Shown here: positions 1 through 8,401 of the stretch, in pieces | How positions within the stretch are numbered: position 1 is the stretch's first letter | How the letters are laid out: each line of letters starts with the position of its first letter | Source of the DNA: UBA2357 sp041916775 | Lineage (GTDB): Bacteria > Pseudomonadota > Gammaproteobacteria > Burkholderiales > Rhodocyclaceae | Assembly: GCA_041916775.1 (NCBI GenBank) | Contig: JAYRYZ010000020.1 | Span: forward strand, 1-64,000 | Direction: 5' to 3' | DNA length: 64,000 nt | Position numbers and translations under genes: made by a program | The notes under the pieces: model-generated | The model's database searches: none | Seen by the model: only the letters and a program-made list of their open reading frames with translations | Told to the model about the DNA's origin: nothing

Positions 1-29
1 TGAATCGCCCCGGGTTTCGTAGAGGCTCC
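1..29. repeat. Left terminal inverted repeat of the IS3-family element
   Basis: These 29 bases pair with 1291-1319 with four mismatches. This end lies downstream of the transposase genes. It coincides with the first base of the window, so the host sequence beyond it is not visible. Confidence 0.9.
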
Positions 30-34
30 GTGGT

Positions 35-952
35 TTAAGCACAGACGGGTTCTGCCTGTTGGGCGAGTTGCAAATAATACCGTTGCTCAGCCTCGGCGGG
101 CGGGAGGTATCCGATGGGCTCCAAGAGCCGCTGATGGTTGAACCAAGTTACCCATTCGAGGGTAGCCAGTTCCAGGGACTCCACGGTTTTCCACGGTGCC
201 CGGCGATGGATCAGTTCGGCCTTGTACAAGCCGTTGATGGTTTCCGCCAAGGCGTTGTCGTAGCTGTCGCCCTTGCTGCCGACGGAAGGCTCAATGCCGG
301 CTTCCGCCAGACGCTCGGTATAGCGGATGGAAACATACTGCGCCCCCCGGTCGGAATGATGGATCAGGGTGGCGTCACGCTCGGGCTGGCGGGCGTAGAG
401 CGCCTGCTCCAGGGCATCGAGGACGAAGTCGGTTCGCATCGACCGGCTGACCCGCCAGCCGACAATGCGGCGTGCAAAGACATCGATGACGAAGGCGACA
501 TAAACGAATCCCTGCCAGGTCGAGACGTACGTGAAATCCGAGACCCAAAGCTGATTTGGGCGCTCGGCCTTGAACTGCCGATTGACCCGGTCCAGCGGAC
601 ACGGCGCCTTGGTATCGCCGAAGGTGGTGCGAACCACCTTCCCGCGAATGACGCCGCGCAGGCCGAGACGCCGCATCAGACGTTCGACGGTACAACGCGC
701 CACCTCAATGCCTTCCCGCTGCAATTGGCGCCAGACCTTGTCGGCGCCATAGACCTGGAAATTGGCGAGCCAGACCCGCTGAATGTGGGGAATCAGGAAT
801 TCATCGCGCCGAGCCCGGGCACTTTGCAAGGCGGGATTGCGCCGCCGGGCGGCATGGCGCCAGTAGGCGGACGGGGCGACCCGCAACAGCTTGCAGATCG
901 GCTCGACCCCGAACCGCTCCCGGTGCTGGTCGATGAACGACCTCACTTCTTC
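35..952 (-). CDS. IS3-family transposase OrfB (DDE catalytic domain)
   Basis: The catalytic half of the transposase, most likely made as an OrfAB fusion by -1 frameshifting near 943-954. The frame is open up to 1120, but the part upstream of about 952 overlaps orfA and does not look like protein. The HTH_21 segment (IDQHRERFGVEPICKLL) is followed by an rve integrase core. The DDE triad is visible: Asp in VSDFTY (536-538), Asp in HSDRGAQY (350-352), and Glu in NALAETING (242-244), 35 residues after the second Asp. The C terminus has the usual WFNHQRLLEPIGYLPP motif. No internal stop is seen, so the enzyme is probably active. Confidence 0.92.
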   Translation of the reverse strand, partial: EEVRSFIDQHRERFGVEPICKLLRVAPSAYWRHAARRRNPALQSARARRDEFLIPHIQRVWLANFQVYGADKVWRQLQREGIEVARCTVERLMRRLGLRGVIRGKVVRTTFGDTKAPCPLDRVNRQFKAERPNQLWVSDFTYVSTWQGFVYVAFVIDVFARRIVGWRVSRSMRTDFVLDALEQALYARQPERDATLIHHSDRGAQYVSIRYTERLAEAGIEPSVGSKGDSYDNALAETINGLYKAELIHRRAPWKTVESLELATLEWVTWFNHQRLLEPIGYLPPAEAEQRYYLQLAQQAEPVCA

Positions 953-1269
953 TTGAGGCGGTCGAGCTCCGCCTGCGCGAAAAACGCACTGGCCAGCCGG
1001 AGGATCTCGTTGGCCTGGCGCAGTTCCTTGTTCTCTCGCTCCAGGACTTTCATGCGTTCCCGCTCGGCACTCGTCACGCCATCGCGCACGCCGGTATCGA
1101 TCTCGTGCTTCTTGACCCATTCATGCAGCGTGACCGCTGCACAGCCAATCTTCGGGGCAATCGATTCAATCGCCGCCCATAGCGAGGGATAGTCCTTGCG
1201 TGCCTCCTCTACCAGCCGCACGGCTCGCTCCCTGACTTCCGGGGAATACTTGTTCGTCTTGTTCATCAT
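943..1269 (-). CDS. IS3-family transposase OrfA (DNA-binding subunit)
   Basis: A 108-residue protein and the upstream frame of the element. Residues 5-60 look like the HTH domain of IS3 OrfA proteins (SPEVRERAVRLVEE, then a region ending in the TLHEWVKK motif). Residues 73-103 form a heptad-like leucine-zipper stretch (VLERENKELRQANEIL) used for OrfA/OrfAB multimerisation. The frame ends in three lysine codons (AAGAAGAAG) just before TGA, and orfB is entered from the -1 frame there, so this A-rich run is the likely slippage point. Known role in the family: binds the terminal repeats and modulates transposition. Confidence 0.9.
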   Translation of the reverse strand: MMNKTNKYSPEVRERAVRLVEEARKDYPSLWAAIESIAPKIGCAAVTLHEWVKKHEIDTGVRDGVTSAERERMKVLERENKELRQANEILRLASAFFAQAELDRLKKK

Positions 1270-1290
1270 GGCTCCATTCTCTCAGGTAAT

Positions 1291-1319
1291 GGAGCCTCCT
1301 CGATTCCCGGGGCGATTCA
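1291..1319. repeat. Right terminal inverted repeat of the IS3-family element
   Basis: These bases are the reverse complement of 1-29 apart from four mismatches. This end lies upstream of orfA and directly abuts the host sequence at 1320, which continues as an open hemerythrin-like frame. Confidence 0.9.
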
Positions 1320-1592
1320 CTGGAGACCTACCGGGTCATGGGCGCGGCGGGCTTCGCCGACTTCCAGACGGCGCTCACCGGCTACATCGAGGAGGAGTGG
1401 CAGCACATGAACACCGAGGAGAAGCAGGTCTTCCCCCTCGCGCGCAAGCACCTCACCCCCGAAGACTGGGCCGCGATCGACGCCGCCTTCCTCGCCAACG
1501 ACAACCCCTGGCAAGGCCCGGCCGGCGAATACGCCGCGCTCTTCACCACCATCGTCAACACCGCGCCGGCACCGGTGGGGTTGGGAGGCTGA
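1320..1592 (+). pseudogene. 3' remnant of a hemerythrin (HHE) domain gene cut by the IS
   Basis: The frame is open from the IS edge (LETYRVMG...) to a stop at 1590-1592; the first ATG is at 1338. The peptide carries the C-terminal half of an HHE cation-binding protein: WQHMNTEEKQVFPLARKHL followed by a DW..ID..F motif with a trailing DNPW. HHE proteins bind a di-iron or oxygen/NO-sensing centre with His and Glu ligands. The N-terminal helices, with the first His ligands, are missing on this side of the IS. Their absence and the in-frame junction argue for insertional inactivation. A full-length hemerythrin gene at 8856 may still supply related function. Confidence 0.8.
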
Positions 1593-1660
1593 GTCGGGGA
1601 GGGTGGAGTGTGGGCTCAGAAGGACGAGGCAAGCGCCGGTCAGTGTTCCGGATCAGGCAT

Positions 1661-2179
1661 TCATGGCTGACCCAAGGAGTCCGGGGTGGGACGGATGCTG
1701 GCAAGCGGCAGGAAAAGCCTCAGCGGTAAGTCGGCCAGGTCGATGAACGCGTGATGCCGGTAGAAGGCGGCCGCCTGCTCGTCCTTCGCGTCCACGATCA
1801 GTGCGAAAGCGGCAATCTCGGAGCGCGCAGCACGACGCAATGCATTGATCAGCAGCGCGCCGCCGAGGCCTTGTCCCTTGAAGGATTGATCGACCGCGAG
1901 ACGCCCCATGCGGATAGCCGGTACGGCTGCGTAGCGGGGGAGCTTGCGCTTGATGGTGTCGGGCAGGTCGTTGAGCGGAACGCTCGCCGTCGCCAGGGTG
2001 TAGTAGCCTGCGATGCGATTTTCGTCGTTCAGTGCCACGAAGCAGGCCGCGATCCTGCGTCGGATGTCCTGGCCGACCTGCTCACGCAGGTAGCGATCCA
2101 GGGCCACGGAGCCGCTGTCGAAGCTTGAGCGGTCATGCGCGGGATCGAACGGGACAACCCGTAGCGGCATGCCGTTCAT
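1661..2179 (-). CDS. GNAT-family acetyltransferase toxin (TacT/AtaT type)
   Basis: A 172-residue GNAT protein of the kind that acetylates aminoacyl-tRNA and blocks translation. It shows the GNAT core: beta strand with GYYTLATASVPL, the acetyl-CoA loop region RMGRLAVDQSFKGQGLGGALL (Q/R-x-x-G-x-G/A form), and the C-terminal AAAFYRHHAF segment with the Tyr found in TacT-like toxins. The start overlaps the stop of the upstream DUF1778 gene by four bases (ATGA), the standard antitoxin-then-toxin order. Family and pairing make the toxin assignment likely. The target tRNA cannot be read from the sequence. Confidence 0.85.
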   Translation of the reverse strand: MNGMPLRVVPFDPAHDRSSFDSGSVALDRYLREQVGQDIRRRIAACFVALNDENRIAGYYTLATASVPLNDLPDTIKRKLPRYAAVPAIRMGRLAVDQSFKGQGLGGALLINALRRAARSEIAAFALIVDAKDEQAAAFYRHHAFIDLADLPLRLFLPLASIRPTPDSLGQP

Positions 2180-2466
2180 TCGCTGCCGAACAGCGCGTCG
2201 TGCTTGGACATCGCCCGCTTCAGGGCGTTGGAGGGTGGCGGCGGAGACAGCAATGCATCGGCAAAGCGCTGCTGATCGGCCAGCGACAGGCGGATGACCT
2301 CGGCCTGCTCGATGGCGCGCTGCGCGGCGTCCTGCACGGCAGAGATTACGAAGTCGGTCATCGTGCGTCCCTGGAGTTCTGCGGCACGTTTCAGCAGTGC
2401 GTGAAGGTCGGTACTGATACGGGCTTCGAGTCGGGCCGTCGCGGCGGTAGAAGCGGATGGCGGCAT
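2176..2466 (-). CDS. DUF1778 (TacA-type) antitoxin
   Basis: A 96-residue protein. I chose the ATG at 2464-2466 because the peptide from there begins with a short disordered lead and then the ribbon-helix-helix segment ARLEARISTDLHALLKRAAE, with TMTDFVISAVQDAA following, typical of DUF1778. The frame is open further upstream to 2652 but that part does not resemble protein. The C-terminal tail (SNALKRAMSKHDALFG) is the kind that wraps and neutralises the GNAT toxin. The RHH domain normally autorepresses the operon from a site just upstream. It is translationally coupled to the toxin through a four-base overlap. Confidence 0.86.
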   Translation of the reverse strand: MPPSASTAATARLEARISTDLHALLKRAAELQGRTMTDFVISAVQDAAQRAIEQAEVIRLSLADQQRFADALLSPPPPSNALKRAMSKHDALFGSE

Positions 2467-2584
2467 GGTGTTGAGCCTCTTCCTGCAGTTACAAGGCCAA
2501 ATTGTACGGCGGACTGCCGGATTGATCCAGCTGCGATTGGCGTCGTATCCGCCGGTCAGTGTCATCGCGAGTGTCGCATTCCGG

Positions 2585-2660
2585 TTGGGTTGGCATCGAT
2601 TTTGCGTTATCTTCGGGTGGCGCGGCGGCGTCACCCCGTGCCACCCGGGCAAGGCGCCCG
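2585..2660 (+). promoter_or_regulatory. Possible promoter and structured leader of the mrp operon
   Basis: A weak -35-like TTGGGT (2585-2590) and -10-like TATCTT (2608-2613) are 17 bases apart. They are followed immediately by a perfect 8-bp inverted repeat, CGGGTGGC (2614-2621) and GCCACCCG (2640-2647), and a smaller GGGC/GCCC pair. The hairpin could lie in the mRNA leader ahead of the ATG at 2706. No known riboswitch fold was recognised. The promoter boxes match consensus only partly. Confidence 0.3.
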
Positions 2661-2705
2661 CGACTGCGGTACTCCCCTAATCATCTTCCTCGGGCTTCCT
2701 CATCG

Positions 2706-5594
2706 ATGCTGCTGGCTTCCCTCGTCCTCATGCCGTTCGTCGGCAGCGTGATCGCGGCGATCATGCCGGAGAACGCGCGCAACCGTGAGTCCTGGCTCGC
2801 GGTAGGGGTGGCGGTGTATGGCCTGCTGGTGGTGGGGATGGATTATCCCGAGATGGCGCGCGGCGAGGCGGTGCATGAGCGTTACGCGTGGCTGCCGGCG
2901 AAGGGGCTGGAGTTCGTGCTGCGCGTGGACGGGCTGGCGTGGGTGTTCGCGATGCTGGTGCTGGCGATCGGCCTGCTGGTGGTGCTGTATGCGCGCTACT
3001 ACATGTCGCCCAGGGATCCGGTGCCGCGCTTCTTCGCCTTCCTGCTCGCGTTCATGGGGTCGATGCTGGGCGTGGTGCTGTCCGGCAACCTGATCCAGCT
3101 GGTGGTGTTCTGGGAGCTCACCAGTCTGACCTCCTTTCTCCTCATCGGCTACTGGCATCACCGCGCGGATGCGCGCCGCGGCGCGCGCATGGCCTTCACC
3201 GTGACCGCGACCGGCGGTCTGTGCCTGATGGCCGGGGTGGTGGTGCTGGGCCACATCGTCGGCAGCTACGATCTCGACGCCGTGCTCGCGGCGGGCGACA
3301 TGGTGCGCGGCCACGACCTCTATGGTGCCGCCTTGGTGCTGATCGCGCTCGGCGCGCTCACCAAGAGTGCGCAGTTCCCCTTCCACTTCTGGTTGCCGCA
3401 TGCGATGGCGGCGCCCACGCCGGTGTCGTCCTACCTGCACTCGGCGACCATGGTGAAGGCGGGGGTGTTCCTGCTGGTGCGGCTGTGGCCGACGCTCTCC
3501 GGCACCCCGGAGTGGACCTGGATCATCGGCGGAGCGGGGGTGTGCACCCTGCTCATCGGTGCCTTCATCGCGATCTTCCAGCATGACCTGAAGGGCCTGC
3601 TCGCGTATTCGACGATCAGCCACCTCGGCTTGATCACGGTGCTGATCGGCATCGGCACGCCGCTCGCGATGGTCGCGGCGATCTTCCACATTCTCAACCA
3701 CGCCACCTTCAAGGCCTCGCTGTTCATGGCCGCCGGCATCATCGACCACGAGACCGGCACGCGCGACCTGCGCGTGCTGCGCGGCTTGCGTCACAAGCTG
3801 CCGGTGACGGCGACGCTCGCGATCGTGGCGAGCGCGGCGATGGCGGGTGTGCCGCTGCTGAACGGATTCCTGTCGAAGGAGATGTTCTTCGCCGAGACCG
3901 CGCTCGTCGGCGGCGACAGCAACTGGTGGATGTCGGTCGCGGCGGTGGCGATGGGCATGTTCGGCGTGGCCTACTCGCTGCGCTTCATCTCGATCTTCTT
4001 CGGCCTGGCGCCGGACGACCTGCCGCGCGACGCGCACGAGCCGCCGCGCTGGATGCGCTTTCCGGTGGAGCTCCTGGTGCTGACCTGCCTCGTGGTTGGT
4101 ATCGTGCCCGGCATCAGCATCGCCCCGGTGCTGGAGCTCGCGGTGGGCGCAGCGCTCGGCGCAGCGGCGCCGGAGTACGATCTGGCGGTGTGGCATGGCT
4201 TCAACCTGCCGCTGGCGCTGAGCATGTTCGCAATGGTCGCCGGGGTGGTGTTCTACGCTGTGCTGAAGCGTCATTTCGCGCTCCAGTCGCGCGAGCATGT
4301 GCCGCTCATCCACCGCTTCAACGGCGCGCAGGCCTATGAGACGGCGATGGCGACGCTGACGCGCGCGGCGGAATGGCTGCTGCAGCATCTCGGCACCGCC
4401 CGGCTGCAGCCGCAGTTGCTGGTGATGTTGCTTGCGCTGCTGGTGGTACCGCTGTGGCTCGCCGGGCAGCCGCCCGCGTGGACGATGATCCCGGTCGGCT
4501 CCTTCGACCCGCTCTTCGCCGGCATCTGGCTGATCGGCGGCGGCTGCGCGATCGTCGGCGCGTGGATGGCGAAGTACCACCGCCTCGCGGCGCTCAGTCT
4601 GGTGGGCGGCACCGGCATCGTCACCGCAGCGACCTTCCTGTGGCTGTCGGCGCCGGATCTCGCGCTCACACAGATCATGGTCGAGACGGTGACCACGGTG
4701 CTGATCCTGCTCGGACTGCGCTGGCTGCCGCCACGCATCGAGCCGAAAGTGCTGCACATCGAGATCCCCGCACGCGTGTGGCTGCACCGCGCGCGCGATA
4801 TGGCGGTGGCGGTGGCGGGCGGCGGGCTGATGGCGGCGCTGACCTATGCGGTGCTGGTGCATCCGGCCTCCGGCACGATCGCAGACTTCTTTCTTCTCAA
4901 TGCGCTCACGGGCGGTGGCGGCAGCAACGTGGTGAATGTCCTGCTGGTGGATTTCCGCAGCTTCGACACGTTGGGCGAGATCACCGTGCTCGCGGTGGTG
5001 GCGCTCACCGTCTATGCCTTGTTGCGCCGCTTCCGCCCCGCGCCCGAGAGCACCGGCCTGCCTGCGCAGCAGACCTGGGCACAGGACCCGGCCACGCGGC
5101 AGACACCCGCGGAACAGGCCAACAGCGGCTACCTGATGGTGGCGGGGGTGTACATGCGCCTGTTGCTGCCCTTCATTGGCGTGATCGCGGTGTATTTCTT
5201 CATGCGCGGTCACAATCTGCCGGGCGGCGGCTTCGTCGCCGGGCTGATCTTCGCGGTCGCGATCCTCGTCCAGTACATGCTGGCCGGCACCGTTTGGGTG
5301 GAGAGCCACCTGCGCCTGCGGCCGCACCGCTGGCTCGGTATCGGTCTGCTGCTGGCGTGCGTAACCGGCCTCGGGGCGTGGCTGTTCGGCCATCCCTTCC
5401 TCACCACCCACACCGCGCATGTGGATTGGCCGCTGGTCGGCGAACTGCATCTGCCGAGCGCCTTCATCTTCGACCTCGGCGTGTTCGCGGTGGTGGTCGG
5501 CACGACGATGCTGATGCTGGTGGCGATCGCCCACCAGTCGCTGCGTGCGCACCGCGCACCGACCGAATCGGAGCCTGCGGGAGGCGCGCACTGA
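2706..5594 (+). CDS. mrpA: Mrp/Mnh Na+(K+)/H+ antiporter subunit A, fused with subunit B
   Basis: A 962-residue multi-spanning membrane protein. The ATG at 2706 starts a hydrophobic segment, and the open frame upstream is not protein-like. Residues ~1-520 are the NuoL/ND5-like antiporter core; the diagnostic stretch PFHFWLPHAMAAPTPVSSYLHS lies near residue 222, followed by the Lys of ATMVKAG. A C-terminal MnhB domain starts near residue 817 (PFIGVIAVYFFMRGHNLPGGGFVAG). Fusion of A with B is the group 2 Mrp arrangement. Known role: the Mrp complex exchanges Na+ or K+ for protons at the inner membrane, for salt and alkaline tolerance. The stop overlaps the next start (TGATG). Confidence 0.95.
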   Translation: MLLASLVLMPFVGSVIAAIMPENARNRESWLAVGVAVYGLLVVGMDYPEMARGEAVHERYAWLPAKGLEFVLRVDGLAWVFAMLVLAIGLLVVLYARYYMSPRDPVPRFFAFLLAFMGSMLGVVLSGNLIQLVVFWELTSLTSFLLIGYWHHRADARRGARMAFTVTATGGLCLMAGVVVLGHIVGSYDLDAVLAAGDMVRGHDLYGAALVLIALGALTKSAQFPFHFWLPHAMAAPTPVSSYLHSATMVKAGVFLLVRLWPTLSGTPEWTWIIGGAGVCTLLIGAFIAIFQHDLKGLLAYSTISHLGLITVLIGIGTPLAMVAAIFHILNHATFKASLFMAAGIIDHETGTRDLRVLRGLRHKLPVTATLAIVASAAMAGVPLLNGFLSKEMFFAETALVGGDSNWWMSVAAVAMGMFGVAYSLRFISIFFGLAPDDLPRDAHEPPRWMRFPVELLVLTCLVVGIVPGISIAPVLELAVGAALGAAAPEYDLAVWHGFNLPLALSMFAMVAGVVFYAVLKRHFALQSREHVPLIHRFNGAQAYETAMATLTRAAEWLLQHLGTARLQPQLLVMLLALLVVPLWLAGQPPAWTMIPVGSFDPLFAGIWLIGGGCAIVGAWMAKYHRLAALSLVGGTGIVTAATFLWLSAPDLALTQIMVETVTTVLILLGLRWLPPRIEPKVLHIEIPARVWLHRARDMAVAVAGGGLMAALTYAVLVHPASGTIADFFLLNALTGGGGSNVVNVLLVDFRSFDTLGEITVLAVVALTVYALLRRFRPAPESTGLPAQQTWAQDPATRQTPAEQANSGYLMVAGVYMRLLLPFIGVIAVYFFMRGHNLPGGGFVAGLIFAVAILVQYMLAGTVWVESHLRLRPHRWLGIGLLLACVTGLGAWLFGHPFLTTHTAHVDWPLVGELHLPSAFIFDLGVFAVVVGTTMLMLVAIAHQSLRAHRAPTESEPAGGAH

Positions 5595-5935
5595 TGGAGA
5601 TCGTGATCGCGCTCGCGGTGGGGGTGATGTTCGGCTCGGGGGTATGGTTGATCCTGCGCCCGCGGACCTTCCAGCTCATCACCGGGCTGCTGCTCATGTC
5701 CTATGCGGTGAATCTCTTCATCTTCGCGATGGGGCGGCTGTGGGTGGACAAACCGCCGATCACGCCGACGCAGCCGGTCGATCCCGCGCTCTTTGCCGAC
5801 CCGCTGCCGCAGGGATTGGTGCTGACCGCGATCGTGATCGGCTTCGCGACCACCGCGCTCTATCTGGTGATCATGATCGGTGCGCGCGGCCTCACCGGCA
5901 GCGACCATGTCGACGGCGAGGAGCCGCAGGAATGA
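5594..5935 (+). CDS. mrpC: Mrp/Mnh antiporter subunit C (NuoK-like)
   Basis: A 113-residue protein with three membrane segments in the NuoK/MnhC fold. The start ATG at 5594 shares its A with the stop of mrpA. The middle segment (LITGLLLMSYAVNLFIFAMG) is the most conserved part of the family, and the segment after QGLVLTAIVIGFATTALYLVI closes the fold. MrpC is an obligatory subunit of the hetero-oligomeric antiporter and contributes to its proton path. It overlaps mrpD by ATGA. Confidence 0.94.
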   Translation: MEIVIALAVGVMFGSGVWLILRPRTFQLITGLLLMSYAVNLFIFAMGRLWVDKPPITPTQPVDPALFADPLPQGLVLTAIVIGFATTALYLVIMIGARGLTGSDHVDGEEPQE

Positions 5936-7566
5936 ACACCCTGCCGTGGCTGAACCACCTCATCGTGGTGCCGGTGCTGCTGCCGCTGGTGGTCGGCGCG
6001 CTGATCATTCCGATCAACCAGAGCCGCCATGGGCTGAAGTTCGTGCTCAGTGTGGCGAGCGGCGTGCTGATGTTGATGGTTTCGGTGGCGCTGCTGGTGC
6101 TCGTCGATGGCGGGCACTGGCCGGGTGCGGCGGGTGTGTATCTCGCCTCGAACTGGGCCGCACCCTTCGGCATCGCGCTCGTCGCCGACCGGCTCTCGGC
6201 GCTGCTGCTGGTGCTGACCGCGACGATCGCGCTGGCGGTGCTGGTGTTCTCGGCGCAGCGCTGGGACCGCGTCGGGGTGCATTTCCATTCCCTGTTCCAG
6301 TTTCTGCTGATGGGCTTGAACGGCGCCTTCCTCACCAACGACCTCTTCAACCTGTTCGTGTTCTTCGAGGTCATGCTCGCCGCGTCCTACGGGCTGGTGC
6401 TGCATGGCTACAACCTGCGCCGCATTCGCGCCGGCATGCAGTACATCGCGATCAACCTGGTGGCGTCCTTCCTGTTCCTGATCGGGGTGGCGCTGATCTA
6501 CGCCGCGAGCGGCACGCTCAACATCGCCGACCTCGCGCAGCGGGTGCCGTTGCTCGGCGCGCAGGATACCTATCTGCTCAGCATCGGCGCGACGGTGCTG
6601 GCGCTCGCCTTCCTCACCAAGGGCGCGATGTGGCCGCTGGGTTTCTGGCTGCCGGGTACCTACGCATCGGCATCGGCGCCGGTGGCGGCGATGCTGGTGC
6701 TGATGACCAAGGTGGGTGTCTATGCGGTGCTGCGCGTGTGGCTGGCGGTGTTCGGTGCCGAAGCCGGCGCGCTCGCCGGCTTCGGCCTCACCGCGCTGAT
6801 GATCGGCGGCATGGCCACCTTGCTGTTCGGCGCCATCGGCATGCTCGCGAGCCAGGACGGCGGGCGCATGGCGGGCTTCGGCGCGATCGTCTCGTCCGGC
6901 ACGCTGCTCGCGGTCATCGGTCAGTCCGGGGGCGGCACGGTGCTCAGCGCCGGGCTCTTCTACCTGCTCGGCTCCACGCTGGCGATGGCGGCCTTCATGC
7001 TGCTCATCGAGCTCACCGAGCGCATCCGCCCGCCGGGGGCCTCGCTGCTCGCGATCACGATGGAGGCCTTCGCGATCGAGGACAGGCCGGAGGATCCGGT
7101 CGGGGTCGGCATTCCCGGTACGCTCGCCTTTCTCGGCCTGAGCTTCGCCGCCTGCGCGCTGGTGATCAGCGGCATGCCGCCGTTGTCCGGCTTTGTCGCC
7201 AAGTTCAGCCTCTTCCATGCGCTGCTCGGCGAGACCGCGCCGGAGGCGGGTGTGCCGGGCCTCACCTGGGCGCTGATCGCGCTGGTGGTGCTGGCGGGCC
7301 TGGCCGCCATCATCGCGCTGATGCGCCTCGGTGTGCGCATCTTCTGGGCCTCGGGTGCGGTGACGGCGCCACGGCTGCAGGTCTCCGAGGTGCTGCCGGT
7401 GAGCGCCTTGGTGCTGGCCTGCGTGCTGCTCACGCTGCAGGCGGGGGCGGTGTTCGACTATCTCGGCCGCACGGTGGCCGACCTCGCACGCATCGCCGAC
7501 AACAGCGCCAGGGTGCTGGGCGAGCCGTCGGTGCTGCGTGATCCGGCTGGGGAGGGCGCACGATGA
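5932..7566 (+). CDS. mrpD: Mrp/Mnh antiporter subunit D (NuoN/M-like)
   Basis: A 544-residue protein with about 14 membrane segments, homologous to the antiporter-like subunits of complex I. The proton_antipo_M signature is clear around residues 225-260 (TKGAMWPLGFWLPGTYASA, then a Lys in LMTKVGVYAVLRVW). MrpD and MrpA carry the ion-translocating half channels of the complex. The start ATG overlaps the mrpC stop by four bases and its own stop overlaps mrpE by four, so translation is coupled along the operon. Confidence 0.95.
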   Translation: MNTLPWLNHLIVVPVLLPLVVGALIIPINQSRHGLKFVLSVASGVLMLMVSVALLVLVDGGHWPGAAGVYLASNWAAPFGIALVADRLSALLLVLTATIALAVLVFSAQRWDRVGVHFHSLFQFLLMGLNGAFLTNDLFNLFVFFEVMLAASYGLVLHGYNLRRIRAGMQYIAINLVASFLFLIGVALIYAASGTLNIADLAQRVPLLGAQDTYLLSIGATVLALAFLTKGAMWPLGFWLPGTYASASAPVAAMLVLMTKVGVYAVLRVWLAVFGAEAGALAGFGLTALMIGGMATLLFGAIGMLASQDGGRMAGFGAIVSSGTLLAVIGQSGGGTVLSAGLFYLLGSTLAMAAFMLLIELTERIRPPGASLLAITMEAFAIEDRPEDPVGVGIPGTLAFLGLSFAACALVISGMPPLSGFVAKFSLFHALLGETAPEAGVPGLTWALIALVVLAGLAAIIALMRLGVRIFWASGAVTAPRLQVSEVLPVSALVLACVLLTLQAGAVFDYLGRTVADLARIADNSARVLGEPSVLRDPAGEGAR

Positions 7567-8120
7567 GCCGCTGGTTGCCCTCGCCACTGCTGTCGGTCGC
7601 GCTGCTGCTGCTGTGGCTGATGCTGAACCAGAGCGTTGCGCCCGGGCACTGGCTGCTGGGAGCTGCGCTCGGCGTGATCGCGCCCTTGCTCGCGCGGCCG
7701 TTGCAGCCGCACGGCCACGCGCGCATCCGCCGGCCGTTCGCGCTGCTGCGCCTCCTGGGTTTCGCCGCCATCGAGATCGTGCGCTCGTGCTTCAACGTCA
7801 GCAGCATCGTGCTGTTCCGGCGCGCCGAGGGGGTGAACGCGCAGTTCATCCATGTTCCGCTCGATCTCAGAAGCCCGCAGGGCCTGGCCTTGCTGTCGTG
7901 CCTGATCAACTCGACCCCGGGGACGGTGTGGGTCGAGATTCTTCCGCACAACCACACCCTGCTGCTGCACGTGTTCGACCTGCACGACGCCGCGTGGTGG
8001 GTGGACACGATCAAGACGCGCTACGAGCGCCCGATCATCGAGGTGTTCGAGGGCGATGTCGGCGACGCGGGCGGCGGCGGCGCCGCGCGGGCCTCAACCG
8101 TGGAAGGAGGAACACCATGA
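7563..8120 (+). CDS. mrpE: Mrp/Mnh antiporter subunit E
   Basis: A 185-residue MnhE-family protein: two N-terminal membrane segments (residues ~8-45) and a cytoplasmic domain. The family's conserved stretch appears as SLINSTPGTVWVEI-like text (CLINSTPGTVWVEILP). The C-terminal ~30 residues (GDVGDAGGGGAARAS) are low-complexity. MrpE is needed for full antiport in characterised systems but is not part of the ion path itself. ATGA overlaps link it to both neighbours. Confidence 0.93.
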   Translation: MSRWLPSPLLSVALLLLWLMLNQSVAPGHWLLGAALGVIAPLLARPLQPHGHARIRRPFALLRLLGFAAIEIVRSCFNVSSIVLFRRAEGVNAQFIHVPLDLRSPQGLALLSCLINSTPGTVWVEILPHNHTLLLHVFDLHDAAWWVDTIKTRYERPIIEVFEGDVGDAGGGGAARASTVEGGTP

Positions 8121-8401
8121 CCACTGCGACGCTGCTGTCCGCCGCCATCCTGTTCGCGTTGGCGTGCGTGGTGCTGGCGATGCTGTTCTCCACCGCGCGC
8201 CTCGTCATCGGCCCGACCGCGCAGGACCGCGTGCTGGCGCTCGACACGCTGTGGATGTGCACGATGCTGCTCGCGCTGATGCTCGGCATCCGCCATGGCA
8301 GCCAGATCTACTTCGAGGCGGCGCTGCTGATCGCGGTGCTCGGCTTCGTGTCGACGATCGCACTCGCCAAATTCCTGATGCGCGGCGAGGTGATCGAATG
8401 A
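8117..8401 (+). CDS. mrpF: Mrp/Mnh antiporter subunit F
   Basis: A 94-residue protein with three membrane segments of the MrpF/PhaF family. The conserved stretch GPTAQDRVLALDTL is present near residue 32 and the Asp in that motif is family-typical. It is preceded by a strong ribosome-binding site (GGAGGAA at 8106-8112) even though it overlaps mrpE, so subunit F may be translated at higher level. Confidence 0.93.
   Translation: MTTATLLSAAILFALACVVLAMLFSTARLVIGPTAQDRVLALDTLWMCTMLLALMLGIRHGSQIYFEAALLIAVLGFVSTIALAKFLMRGEVIE

Larger units (their letters stand above)
1..1319 (-). mobile_element. Complete IS3-family insertion sequence
   Basis: A 1319-bp element with orfA and orfB on the minus strand. 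Its ends are imperfect inverted repeats: bases 1-29 and 1291-1319 match at 25 of 29 positions when one is reverse-complemented, both starting TGAATCGCCCCGGG from the outside. The window begins exactly at the left terminus, so a target-site duplication cannot be checked on that side. On the right the element abuts, in frame, a truncated hemerythrin-type coding sequence, so it probably disrupted that gene. OrfB lies in the -1 frame relative to orfA, as expected for an OrfAB transposase made by frameshifting. Element size, end sequence and the D-D(35)E triad all fit IS3. I cannot name the exact IS without a database search. Confidence 0.93.

Noticed and set aside
2700..5591. 963-residue open frame on the minus strand
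   Set aside because: Exact shadow of mrpA; composition is His/Arg/Gln-rich and unlike protein, while the plus strand encodes a clear Mrp subunit.
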